A DNA stretch of 64,000 nucleotides from Pseudorhodoferax sp965279475 (lineage in GTDB: Bacteria; Pseudomonadota; Gammaproteobacteria; Burkholderiales; Burkholderiaceae_C), in the NCBI GenBank assembly GCA_965279475.1, contig CBDIIA010000003.1, positions 3,844,001-3,908,000 of the forward strand, in the 5' to 3' direction. The notes beneath the pieces were generated by a model. That model was not told the DNA's origin, made no database searches, and worked only from the letters and a program-made list of their open reading frames with translations. The translations under genes and the position numbers were made by a program. This document shows, in pieces, positions 16,515-23,827 of this stretch; within the stretch, counting starts at the first letter, position 1; each line of letters starts with the position of its first letter.

Positions 16515-17492
16515 GTGCGAACCCGCCGCAACTTCATCTCGACCGCAAGTGCGCTTGCCACCACCGCGTTCTTACATGTTTCCCATGGCGCGGAGACCTT
16601 CCCGTCGAAGCCCATCCGCATCGTTTGCCCGTACCCGCCAGGCGCGACCACGGACACGATTTCCAGATTGATGGCCTCGGCACTGCAGACCGAGAGCGGC
16701 GCGAACGTCCTGGTCGAGAACAAGGGTGGTGCCGGCGGAAACATCGGCACCGAATACGTGGCCCGTGGAGAAGCGGACGGCCACACCCTGCTCCTGGGCG
16801 CACTCGGTCCTCTGGCGGCCAATGAGGCCCTGTACCCGAAGCTCCCGTTCAATCCAGCCAAGGACTTCAGCCCCATTGCGCTGGCGGCCGTCGTTCCGCT
16901 CATCCTGGTCGCGCATCCGAGCTTCCAGGCCGACCGCATCGCCGACGCGCTGAAACTGATGCGCACCAACCCAGGCCAGTTCTCCTACGGGTCTGCCGGG
17001 AATGGAACGCCGCAGCACCTGGCGGGTGAACTGTTCAAGCAGGTGACCGGGGCTTCCATCGTCCACATCCCGTACCGCGGCTCAGGCCCCGCGCTCACCG
17101 ACCTCATCGGCGGGCAGATCCAGATGCTGTTCGAAGCTTCCCCTGCAGTTCTGCAGTACATCAAGTCCGGGAAGGTAAAGGCGCTGGCGGTCACGTCGCG
17201 CGACAGGATTGCGGCGCTGCCCCATGTTCCGACGCTGAAGGAAAGCGGCATCGATGCCGAGATTGGGGGCTGGTACGGCTTCCTTGCACCCTCCGCCACG
17301 CCACCCGACAGGCTGTCATGGCTGGTGGACCACGCGCGCCGCGCGCTGACCAACCCGACGACCCAATCGAAGCTCAAGGAACTGGGCTCTCAAGAGGTCG
17401 ACACCTCGCCCCAAGCCTTCACACGCTTGCTCGAGAGCGAACGCAAGCGGTGGGGAGACCTGATTCGACAACGCAACATCAAGCTCGACTGA
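16515..17492 (+). CDS. Bug/TctC-family solute-binding protein
   Basis: 325 residues from a GTG start. The reading frame opens at 16488, but AAGGAGAC lies 7-8 bases before the GTG at 16515, and translation from there begins RTRRNFISTASALATTAF, a normal twin-arginine-like signal. The mature protein has RIVCPYPPGATTDTISRLM, ENKGGAGGNIGTEYVARG, VHIPYRGSGPALTDLIGG and SGKVKALAVTSRDR. The stop overlaps the start of the next gene, TGATG, so the pair is coupled. Divergent LysR regulator. Confidence 0.88.
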   Translation: MRTRRNFISTASALATTAFLHVSHGAETFPSKPIRIVCPYPPGATTDTISRLMASALQTESGANVLVENKGGAGGNIGTEYVARGEADGHTLLLGALGPLAANEALYPKLPFNPAKDFSPIALAAVVPLILVAHPSFQADRIADALKLMRTNPGQFSYGSAGNGTPQHLAGELFKQVTGASIVHIPYRGSGPALTDLIGGQIQMLFEASPAVLQYIKSGKVKALAVTSRDRIAALPHVPTLKESGIDAEIGGWYGFLAPSATPPDRLSWLVDHARRALTNPTTQSKLKELGSQEVDTSPQAFTRLLESERKRWGDLIRQRNIKLD

Positions 17493-17869
17493 TGCCACAT
17501 CTCCACATCGAGGTCAGCCCGGCGCTCGCGACCGCGATCGACTGGGGCCAGTTGACCCGCAAGATCCACCAGGAGCTTGCGGCCAAGGGCTGCGCTGCGC
17601 TCAACGACCTGAAGTCTCGGGTGCTTGTCTGCCACCACACGCTTGCAGGCAACGATGCGCAAGCACAGCAAATCGTCGCAACATTGATCACAACCAATCC
17701 CAGGCCGCAGCATGAACTCGAGCGCATGCAGGGGTTTGTGCTGTCCGCACTGCAGAGCGTCATCGAAGACCTGGCCCCGGACCATTGGGTGCAGTGCTGC
17801 GTGTTCTTGCAGCCCATCCCGAAGACCCACTACGCCAAGTGGCAATGGCATCCGTCACCTAGCAGCTAG
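17492..17869 (+). CDS. 5-carboxymethyl-2-hydroxymuconate isomerase-like protein
   Basis: 125 residues. PHLHIEVSPALATAIDW begins with Pro2 after Met, the catalytic amino terminus of the tautomerase superfamily, and the length and pattern (SRVLVCHHTLAGND near the middle) match the CHMI/HpaF family that isomerises aromatic meta-cleavage products. Start overlaps the Bug stop by one base. Its pairing with a binding protein suggests uptake and degradation of an aromatic or dicarboxylic acid, but no ring-cleavage gene is near. Confidence 0.7.
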   Translation: MPHLHIEVSPALATAIDWGQLTRKIHQELAAKGCAALNDLKSRVLVCHHTLAGNDAQAQQIVATLITTNPRPQHELERMQGFVLSALQSVIEDLAPDHWVQCCVFLQPIPKTHYAKWQWHPSPSS

Positions 17870-18234
17870 CGCAGGCCCTAGTCGGGTCCAGCAGCCCGGT
17901 CACGGCCAGGCCCGCAACCAGCAGTGGCATCGCAGTCGTCATCGGTCAGGCTGCTGCTCCACTCGCCCGGGTTGCACATCCTGTGCCGGCGCAGCACGGG
18001 GTGGTCGCACAGTGCACAGCTGCGCCATGTTCAGATCATGCGCGTTGCGTGAAGTCGACCGCTGAACGTCGCCGCGCCGACCACTCGCCTCGCGGGACGA
18101 GCCACCGCATCAAGACTGCGACGCGGAGGTGTCCTGCACGTCACCCGGGTCTCGCGGCCCGTCTTGCAGCATGTGGCCTTCGAGATGAAGCGGCGATGAC
18201 ACCAGACACAGCATGGCTCAGTCCTGGTCGGGGG
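17870..18234. other. Intergenic region, nothing recognised
   Basis: About 365 bases between the CHMI-like gene and the small ORF on the minus strand. I see no convincing ORF, tRNA, hairpin-plus-T terminator or repeat here. Confidence 0.5.
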
Positions 18235-18372
18235 TCAGTGCGGTGTCACTGGCGTCGGGACGTCCGTTTTGCTCAGCCACGCGATCTGTCGCGGGGTCAA
18301 CTGAAGCTGCTTCAGGAGCCTGCGCTGCAAGCGCGTCAGGCGTGGGAGTCGAGACTGCAGATCTGCGTGCAA
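18235..18372 (-). CDS. Possible small protein with TTG start
   Basis: A 45-residue ORF on the minus strand. AAGGAGGT, a near-perfect ribosome site, lies 4 bases before the TTG at 18372. The product would be helical and basic (LTRLQRRLLKQLQLTPRQIAWL). An in-frame ATG lies 33 bases further upstream. I do not know a homologue. It is divergent from azlC. Kept because of the strong Shine-Dalgarno, but it may be spurious. Confidence 0.25.
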   Translation of the reverse strand: MHADLQSRLPRLTRLQRRLLKQLQLTPRQIAWLSKTDVPTPVTPH

Positions 18373-18436
18373 CGAAACCTCCTTCGACGGATACCACAGC
18401 ATAGCCCGGGCCTGAGCGCTTCGCCAGCATCGTGGC

Positions 18437-19324
18437 ATGCCCCTTGTGTTTCGTCGTAAAAAAGCCACCGTGCCCACGAAGCCCCGGCACGAGGCCGCCC
18501 CTGCCGGTGAGACCTCCATCGACGCAGCGCCGATGGAATCCACGAGACAATCCATCACTTTGGGAGAAAGCGTGGCTCCGAAGCCGTTTCTTGCATCGTT
18601 CCGCGCCAAGGCGCTGGACCTGCTCCGTCGCCCGATGTTCCGTGAAGGGGCCATGGAAGCCATTCCCATGGCCATTGGCATCGCCGCCTGGGGGCTTGTC
18701 GCTGGCGTGGCGATGGTCAAAAGCGGCATGGGTGTGCCCCTCGCCATCGTCATGTCCATCGTGGTCTACGCCGGCTCGGCCCAGATCGCCGCATTGCCCT
18801 TGATCGCAGCGGGTGCGCCGATCTGGGTGGTTTGGGCGACGACGCTGTGCGTGAGCTTGCGTTTCATCGCGTTCAGCTTCCACTACCGCCCCTACTTCGC
18901 ACATCTCCCGCGCCGACAGCGCATCGCCCTCAGTTTTCTCATGGGCGACACGAACTTCGCCCTGTTTTCCCGCCGTTTTTCTGACGTGCTTCCCGGCCAC
19001 GACCACGAGGAGTACTTTCTTGGAAGTGCGCTCGTCACGTTCGCCGTGTGGCAGGTCTCCATCATCACGGGCATCGTTGCGGGACAGGGCATCCCGGCGT
19101 CCTGGGGCGTTGGCTTCGCCGGCACGATGGCACTGTTGGCCTTGACCTGCACGCAGTTGCGCGACCCAATCACCTGGATCGCCGCGGTGGTCGCCGCATG
19201 TGCGGCGGTTGCGGCCTACGCGCTGCCGTTGAAGCTGAACATCGTCGTCGCGATTGCCGCCGCCGTGGCTGTCGGCGTCCTGGCCGATCGCACGGCCGCG
19301 CTGCGGAAACGGGCGAAGTTATGA
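18437..19324 (+). CDS. azlC: AzlC-family branched-chain amino acid exporter subunit
   Basis: 295 residues with about seven to eight hydrophobic helices. The family core FREGAMEAIPMAIGIAAWGLVAG, SIVVYAGSAQIAALPL and LSFLMGDTNFALF is clear. AzlC works with the small AzlD to export branched-chain amino acids (or azaleucine). The first ~70 residues before the core are longer than usual and low in hydrophobicity; the true start may be the ATG at 18533, but no candidate has a clear ribosome site. The stop overlaps the azlD start (ATGA), yet azlD is frameshifted here. Confidence 0.85.
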   Translation: MPLVFRRKKATVPTKPRHEAAPAGETSIDAAPMESTRQSITLGESVAPKPFLASFRAKALDLLRRPMFREGAMEAIPMAIGIAAWGLVAGVAMVKSGMGVPLAIVMSIVVYAGSAQIAALPLIAAGAPIWVVWATTLCVSLRFIAFSFHYRPYFAHLPRRQRIALSFLMGDTNFALFSRRFSDVLPGHDHEEYFLGSALVTFAVWQVSIITGIVAGQGIPASWGVGFAGTMALLALTCTQLRDPITWIAAVVAACAAVAAYALPLKLNIVVAIAAAVAVGVLADRTAALRKRAKL

Positions 19325-19649
19325 ACTCTGCCGAAATCGTCATCACGACCATCGGCATGGCGTGCATTGCGCTGGCTTGCCGCGCTTTTTTCCTCCTGTC
19401 AGACCAGGACCTGCCCATGCCGAAATGGCTGCGCGAGGGTCTTCACTACGCGCCTGTGGCAGCCCTTGCCGCAGTGGTAGCGCCAGAGCTGGTGATGACC
19501 CAGGGCATCTGATCGACACCTGGCACGACGCACGCATCTTCGGAGCCATTGCGGGCCTGGCGTTCTACGCCTGGCGCCGCAGCCTGTTCGGGACCATCGT
19601 CTGCGGAACCGGCGTCATGCTGGTTCTACGGTTCGCCCTGGGTTGGTAG
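19321..19649 (+). pseudogene. azlD: azlD with a single-base frameshift
   Basis: From the ATG at 19321 the frame encodes an AzlD N-terminus (IGMACIALACRAFFLLSDQD, then VAPELVMTQG) and hits TGA at 19510-19512. The expected C-terminal half continues in another frame right away (HLIDTWHDARIFGAIAGLAF... to RFALGW, TAG at 19647). Inserting one base after the GG near 19503 restores a normal ~109-residue AzlD. Either a real mutation that disables the exporter or a sequencing error; no slippery heptamer argues against programmed shifting. Confidence 0.8.
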
Positions 19650-19723
19650 GCATCCAGAGTCGCGTACCGATGGCATGGGAGATGCGTTGATTCGCCACGG
19701 CCGTGAACGACCTCTCCCAGGGT

Positions 19724-20248
19724 CTACAGGCTGCGCTGGTCCAGACCGACCTTGCCGTAGATCTGGTTGACATGCGCCTTGACGTCCTCGGGCATGTTGT
19801 CGGTTGCGGCCATGTGCTGCCAGCCCACCTTCTCGCGTGCGTAGCGTCCCATCACCTCGTCCTGATCGGACGTACCGCCGCTGATGCCATAGGCGCCCAC
19901 CATCTCGTCGCCCTTGAACACCGGCGCGCAACCGCCGGAGGCGACGACCTGCCCATTGGTGAACACCGAGGCATTCACCAGCATCTGCGGGTTGCGCTCC
20001 TTGAACCATTGCTGGATGACCAGCCCATCTGGAAAACGCGGGCTCATCGAGCGGAACGCGGCGACGGTGAACGCCTTGCTGCGCGCCGTGTCGGGTGTGA
20101 TGAAACCGGCATCGTCCATGCGCTCCAGCGCAATCAGGTGTCCTTCCGGGCCACAGATGGCAACCGTGATCGGCACCTTCATTTCTTCGGCCTTCTCGAC
20201 CACCGCCTGGATGAACGCGCGGCACTCGACCGCCGTGAGTTTTGCCAT
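19724..20248 (-). CDS. GlcG/HbpS-family protein
   Basis: 174 residues. VPITVAICGPEGHLIALERMDDA, ARSKAFTVAAFR, and the glycine-rich VASGGCAPVF...VGAYGISGGTSDQDE are the hallmarks of the GlcG/HbpS (DUF336) fold, found in small cytoplasmic or extracellular proteins, some of which bind heme or cobalamin. The function here is unknown. It follows the Bug gene by 36 bases on the same strand and is likely co-transcribed with it. Confidence 0.85.
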   Translation of the reverse strand: MAKLTAVECRAFIQAVVEKAEEMKVPITVAICGPEGHLIALERMDDAGFITPDTARSKAFTVAAFRSMSPRFPDGLVIQQWFKERNPQMLVNASVFTNGQVVASGGCAPVFKGDEMVGAYGISGGTSDQDEVMGRYAREKVGWQHMAATDNMPEDVKAHVNQIYGKVGLDQRSL

Positions 20249-20284
20249 GGAAGATCTCCTCTTTCTCGAATGGATGGATGTTGT

Positions 20285-21259
20285 CTATTCGGGCTTGACG
20301 CCCGCGGTCTGAATGACCTTCGCCCACTTGTCCGTTTCGGCACGAACCAGGGCAACGAACTCCTGCGGGCCGGCACGCACGACGTCGATGCCCTGTCCGG
20401 AAAACTGCGACTGCAGATCCGGCGCCTGCAGCGCGGTGAAGGTGGCGGCGCGCAACTTCTCCACGACGTCCGCCGGCGTACCGGCAGGCGCCATCACCCC
20501 GAACCACACCGAGGTTTCGAAGCCCGCCAGGCCCAGTTCGGCGATGGTCGGCAGGTCCGGCGCCGTCCCGGTGCGGCGTGCCCCGGTGGACGCCAGCGCC
20601 TTGAGCTTGCCGGCACGGATGTGCGGCAGCACCGTGGACGCAGGTGAAAACATCGCGCCCACCTGGCCCGCCAGCAGATCGGTGACCGCAGGCGAACTCC
20701 CTTTGTAGGGCACGTGCAGCATCCTGATGCCTGCCATCATGCAGAACAGCTCACCCGACAGGTGCGGCGACGTTCCATTGCCCGATGATGCGTAGGCGAT
20801 CTTTCCGGGCTGCGCCTTCGCAGCACGGACCAACTGCTCCACGGAGTCGACGTTGAGCGACGGATGCACCACCAGCAGATTCGGCACGCTGCCGATCATG
20901 GCCACGGGCAGGAAGTCCTTCAACAGGTCGACCGAGGTCGCGGGCTGCAGCGTGACGTTGATGGTGTTGGCCACGGTCCCCACGAACAGGGTGTAGCCGT
21001 CCGCAGGTGCCGCGGCGACGGCCTTGGCGGCGATGTTGCTGCTGGCGCCCGGCCGGTTGTCGACCACGAAGGATTGGCCCAGTGCATCGCTCACACGCTG
21101 GGACACCGCCCTTGCCGCCACGTCGGTGGAACTGCCGGCCGGAAATCCGACCACGAGTCTGACCGGTCGCTGCGGATAAGCGCCTTGCGCCATCGTCGCC
21201 AGTGGGCTTGCGCCCGCAGCCAGGGCACAGCCTGCCGCAAGCCATTCACGTCGCTTCAT
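20285..21259 (-). CDS. Bug/TctC-family solute-binding protein
   Basis: 324 residues. Signal MKRREWLAAGCALAAGASPL ending TMAQG, then PVRLVVGFPAGSSTDVAARAV, DNRPGASSNIAAKAV, LHVPYKGSSPAVTDLLAGQ and AGKLKALASTGARR. GGAGACAAC precedes the ATG, the same ribosome site as in the Bug gene at 14610. Divergent from the LysR gene at 21349, its likely regulator. Downstream GlcG-like gene is probably in the same operon. Confidence 0.9.
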   Translation of the reverse strand: MKRREWLAAGCALAAGASPLATMAQGAYPQRPVRLVVGFPAGSSTDVAARAVSQRVSDALGQSFVVDNRPGASSNIAAKAVAAAPADGYTLFVGTVANTINVTLQPATSVDLLKDFLPVAMIGSVPNLLVVHPSLNVDSVEQLVRAAKAQPGKIAYASSGNGTSPHLSGELFCMMAGIRMLHVPYKGSSPAVTDLLAGQVGAMFSPASTVLPHIRAGKLKALASTGARRTGTAPDLPTIAELGLAGFETSVWFGVMAPAGTPADVVEKLRAATFTALQAPDLQSQFSGQGIDVVRAGPQEFVALVRAETDKWAKVIQTAGVKPE

Positions 21260-21301
21260 GTTGTCTCCGTTGTCGCTTTCATCGCATTACACGCTGGCCG
21301 A

Positions 21302-21320
21302 ATTCATAATACAAACGAAT
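21302..21320. promoter_or_regulatory. Candidate LysR site ATTC-N11-GAAT
   Basis: ATTC-ATAATACAAAC-GAAT, a dyad with the T-N11-A geometry of LysR boxes, in an AT-rich divergent promoter. A wider TTCAT/ATGAA pair (21303 and 21328) overlaps it. Likely the binding site of the LysR protein encoded at 21349. Confidence 0.45.
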
Positions 21321-21348
21321 ATTGATAATGAACTGATAGGCTGAGATC

Positions 21349-22236
21349 ATGAATGTGACAGTGCGCCAGTTGCGCGCGTTCGTGCTCGTCATCGAGAAAG
21401 GCGGCTTCACCCAGGCGGCACGCGAGATGCACGTGACGCAGGCAGCGCTGAGCCTGCTGGTGCGCGAACTCGAGCGTGGGCTGGCCACCCGTCTGCTGGA
21501 CCGCACCACGCGCAGCGTGAGTCCGACGGCGGTAGGACAGGAGTTCCACACGCATGCCCGGCGCATCCTGGACGACCTGGCACACGCGGTCGGCAACGTG
21601 GACAAGCTGGTTGCCAAGCAGCGCGGGCGCGTCGTGGTCGCGGCGCCTCTGGTGCTGGCAGGCACCTTCCTGCCACCGGTGCTGGCCAGCTTTCGCGCGG
21701 ACTTCCCCGGCATCGAACTGGTCCTGAAGGACTCGCTGCCGGACCAGGTGCTGCCGCAGGTCCGCGCGGGCTCAGCCGATCTGGGGATCGGTACGTTCCA
21801 TCAGACCGAGGCCGACCTGACACGTGTGCTGCTGTTCAAGGAGTCGCTGGTCGCCGCATTCGCACCAGACCACCCGTTCGCACGCGCGAAGCGGCTGCGC
21901 TGGCAGGACCTGAAGGGCCAGCCGGTATTGACCTTGCCGCGCGGCAGCGTGTTCCGGGACCTGGCCGAAGCAGGCTTTGCCGCGGCCGGTCTGTCGCTCG
22001 TTCCCAGTTTCGAGGCCACCTACGTGGGCACGCTGCTCGGGCTGGTGAAGGCTGGCTTCGGGACCGCGATCGTCCCGGGCTACGCCATGGCACTGGCCGA
22101 TGCGAACAGCATGGCGTGGAAACGCTTGCAGCAACCTCTGGTGGAACGCGAGGTGTTGCTGATCCATCGTGGTGGGCACGGGCTTTCGCCGGCGGCACAG
22201 GCGTTTGCCGCGCACCTCGGCAAGCGCAGCGTCTAG
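21349..22236 (+). CDS. LysR-family transcriptional regulator
   Basis: 295 residues. Winged helix-turn-helix at ~3-62 (VRQLRAFVLVIEKGGFTQAAREMHVTQAALSLLVRELE) and a standard effector domain. Divergent from the Bug/GlcG pair. The stop codon TAG (22234-22236) lies inside the left terminal repeat of the MITE-like element at 22233-22507, so the element has set, and possibly changed, the C-terminus (…KRSV). Confidence 0.9.
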   Translation: MNVTVRQLRAFVLVIEKGGFTQAAREMHVTQAALSLLVRELERGLATRLLDRTTRSVSPTAVGQEFHTHARRILDDLAHAVGNVDKLVAKQRGRVVVAAPLVLAGTFLPPVLASFRADFPGIELVLKDSLPDQVLPQVRAGSADLGIGTFHQTEADLTRVLLFKESLVAAFAPDHPFARAKRLRWQDLKGQPVLTLPRGSVFRDLAEAGFAAAGLSLVPSFEATYVGTLLGLVKAGFGTAIVPGYAMALADANSMAWKRLQQPLVEREVLLIHRGGHGLSPAAQAFAAHLGKRSV

Positions 22237-22507
22237 GGCCTGTTCACACTCCATTCAGGAGATGCGTTGGGTCCGCATGCGGATGGATGCGCGAAGGGCG
22301 TTGCCGCAAATAGCTCGGCTATTTGCAAGACGTCCCGACAAAGCAGACGCCGCATGCGGCCCCAACCCGAAGGGAAGGACGAATGCCGGGCCCATAGCGG
22401 CGTTGCGGCTCGCTTGCATAGCCGAGCTATGCGGCGCTCCCCGCGCCTTGCTCTGGCTCCCGGCATTCTTCCTTCGCACTCCTGAATGGAGTGTGAACAG
22501 GCCCTAG
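22233..22507. repeat. MITE-like element with 29-bp perfect terminal inverted repeats
   Basis: The ends are perfect inverted repeats: 22233-22261 (starting CTAGGGCCTGTTCACACTCC) and 22479-22507. Inside are two strong hairpins, GCAAATAGC-TCG-GCTATTTGC (22306-22326) and GCATAGC-CGA-GCTATGC (22416-22432), two copies of the palindrome CCGCATGCGG, and GCCGGG/CCCGGC flanking the second half. No ORF of note lies inside. Size (275 bp) and long TIRs suggest a non-autonomous mobile element or an intergenic mosaic repeat. I see no clear target-site duplication beyond the repeats. Confidence 0.8.
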
Positions 22508-22552
22508 CGCACCAGGGCGGCTTTCGGCACCAAGGCCACCGCAGCTTCTCAC

Positions 22553-23827
22553 CTAGTTGGGTAGCTGTGCCTCGTAACGGCGGTCCGTCAGCGTCTTCAG
22601 AAAAGCCACCAGGGCGTCGATATCGTCATCGCTGAGTGCCGATGGCGTGCCGGGCTTGCGGTTCAGCGGCGTCGACACCTTGTTCACGTTGTCGTGCAAC
22701 CGCGTCGGCAGATCGTCGTACAGTCGGCCGGCCGGGTACCAGTCTTCCGGCCGCACCGAGCGCGTGGCATAGAAGCGCACCGCATCGCGCAGCGACTTGA
22801 GGGCGCCGTTGTGCATGAAGCGGCTGCGCACAGCCACGTTGCGCAGGCTCGCCGTGCGGAAGTAGCCGCACCAGGACTCAGGCTCCGGCCAGTGCCGCTG
22901 CGTGGCCGTCTTGCACAGGCCGAGGTCGAACGCCTTCGCATCGGCATTGGCGGCAAGCGCACGGTTGCGCGGAACGGCCAGGGCCTCGTAGCCGAAATCG
23001 GTGAACAACGAACGCTCAGGCCTGTTCGATGTCAGGTTCATGCTGTGGCAAGAGGCGCAGTTCCCCTGGTCCGGGTTGCGGAAGATGGCGAGGCCGCGCA
23101 GCTCCTGCGTGCTCAGTGTCGACTTGCCGCGCAGCATGTCGTCGAAGCGCGAACTGAAGGGCGACAGCTCGTCGCTTTGCAGATAGGCTTCCAGACTCTC
23201 GCCGACCGCCTGCATCGCACGCTTCGGGTCGGACAGCACACCCGCGCCGAATTCCGCCTCGAACGCAGGGCCGTAGCCGGCCGCGCGCAGCTTGCTCGCC
23301 AGGATGCTCGGGCGCCCGATGTTCATCTCGTGCCGCGCCAGCAACGGCTCGGCGACCTGGGCCGCCAGAGAATCGGCGCGGCCATCGAGGAACAGGCCTC
23401 CGAACGGCGAAGGCACCTGCGCATCGTCGTCCTGGTAGAAATACAGCGGCGGCACATACCGCACGTACAACAGCGATGGCGGGTTGCGGGTACCGGTGCG
23501 GCCGCGCACGCTGCCCTGGGCGACGCCGTCGCGCCCGCCATTGAAGCTGCTGAACGCGCGCGAGGGATCATGGCAACTGGCGCAGCTGGTCCCTTGCGGC
23601 TGGGACAGGCGGGTGTCGACGAACAATTGCCGACCCAGGTCCACACGCTCGCTGCGGGGCACGGGCAGGGCACGCGTGCTCGGCACGATCGCGCGCCATT
23701 GCGGGGTGTCGCCGACACGCTGGTCCGGCCCGGCCGCGCTGGCGGGCATCGCGCACAAGGACAACGCCGCAGCCCAGGCTGCGGCCCATGCATGGGACCG
23801 AGCGCGGATCGCCCGGAACGAGCACAT
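22553..23827 (-). CDS. Di-heme cytochrome c peroxidase / MauG-family protein
   Basis: 424 residues with a signal peptide (WAAAWAAALSLCAMPASAAG) for export. Two c-type heme motifs, CASCHDP and CASCHSM, and the conserved RFMHNGALKSL segment place it in the bacterial CCP/MauG superfamily. It probably reduces peroxide or oxidises a substrate in the periplasm. I chose the ATG at 23827 since it overlaps the upstream metallophosphoesterase stop (TGATG); the frame opens further upstream inside that gene. Heme attachment would use the ccm genes at 39.9-46.9 kb. Confidence 0.88.
   Translation of the reverse strand: MCSFRAIRARSHAWAAAWAAALSLCAMPASAAGPDQRVGDTPQWRAIVPSTRALPVPRSERVDLGRQLFVDTRLSQPQGTSCASCHDPSRAFSSFNGGRDGVAQGSVRGRTGTRNPPSLLYVRYVPPLYFYQDDDAQVPSPFGGLFLDGRADSLAAQVAEPLLARHEMNIGRPSILASKLRAAGYGPAFEAEFGAGVLSDPKRAMQAVGESLEAYLQSDELSPFSSRFDDMLRGKSTLSTQELRGLAIFRNPDQGNCASCHSMNLTSNRPERSLFTDFGYEALAVPRNRALAANADAKAFDLGLCKTATQRHWPEPESWCGYFRTASLRNVAVRSRFMHNGALKSLRDAVRFYATRSVRPEDWYPAGRLYDDLPTRLHDNVNKVSTPLNRKPGTPSALSDDDIDALVAFLKTLTDRRYEAQLPN

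Noticed and set aside
19496..19515. Programmed frameshifting in azlD
   Set aside because: There is no slippery heptamer or downstream pseudoknot-like sequence; a simple one-base loss explains it.
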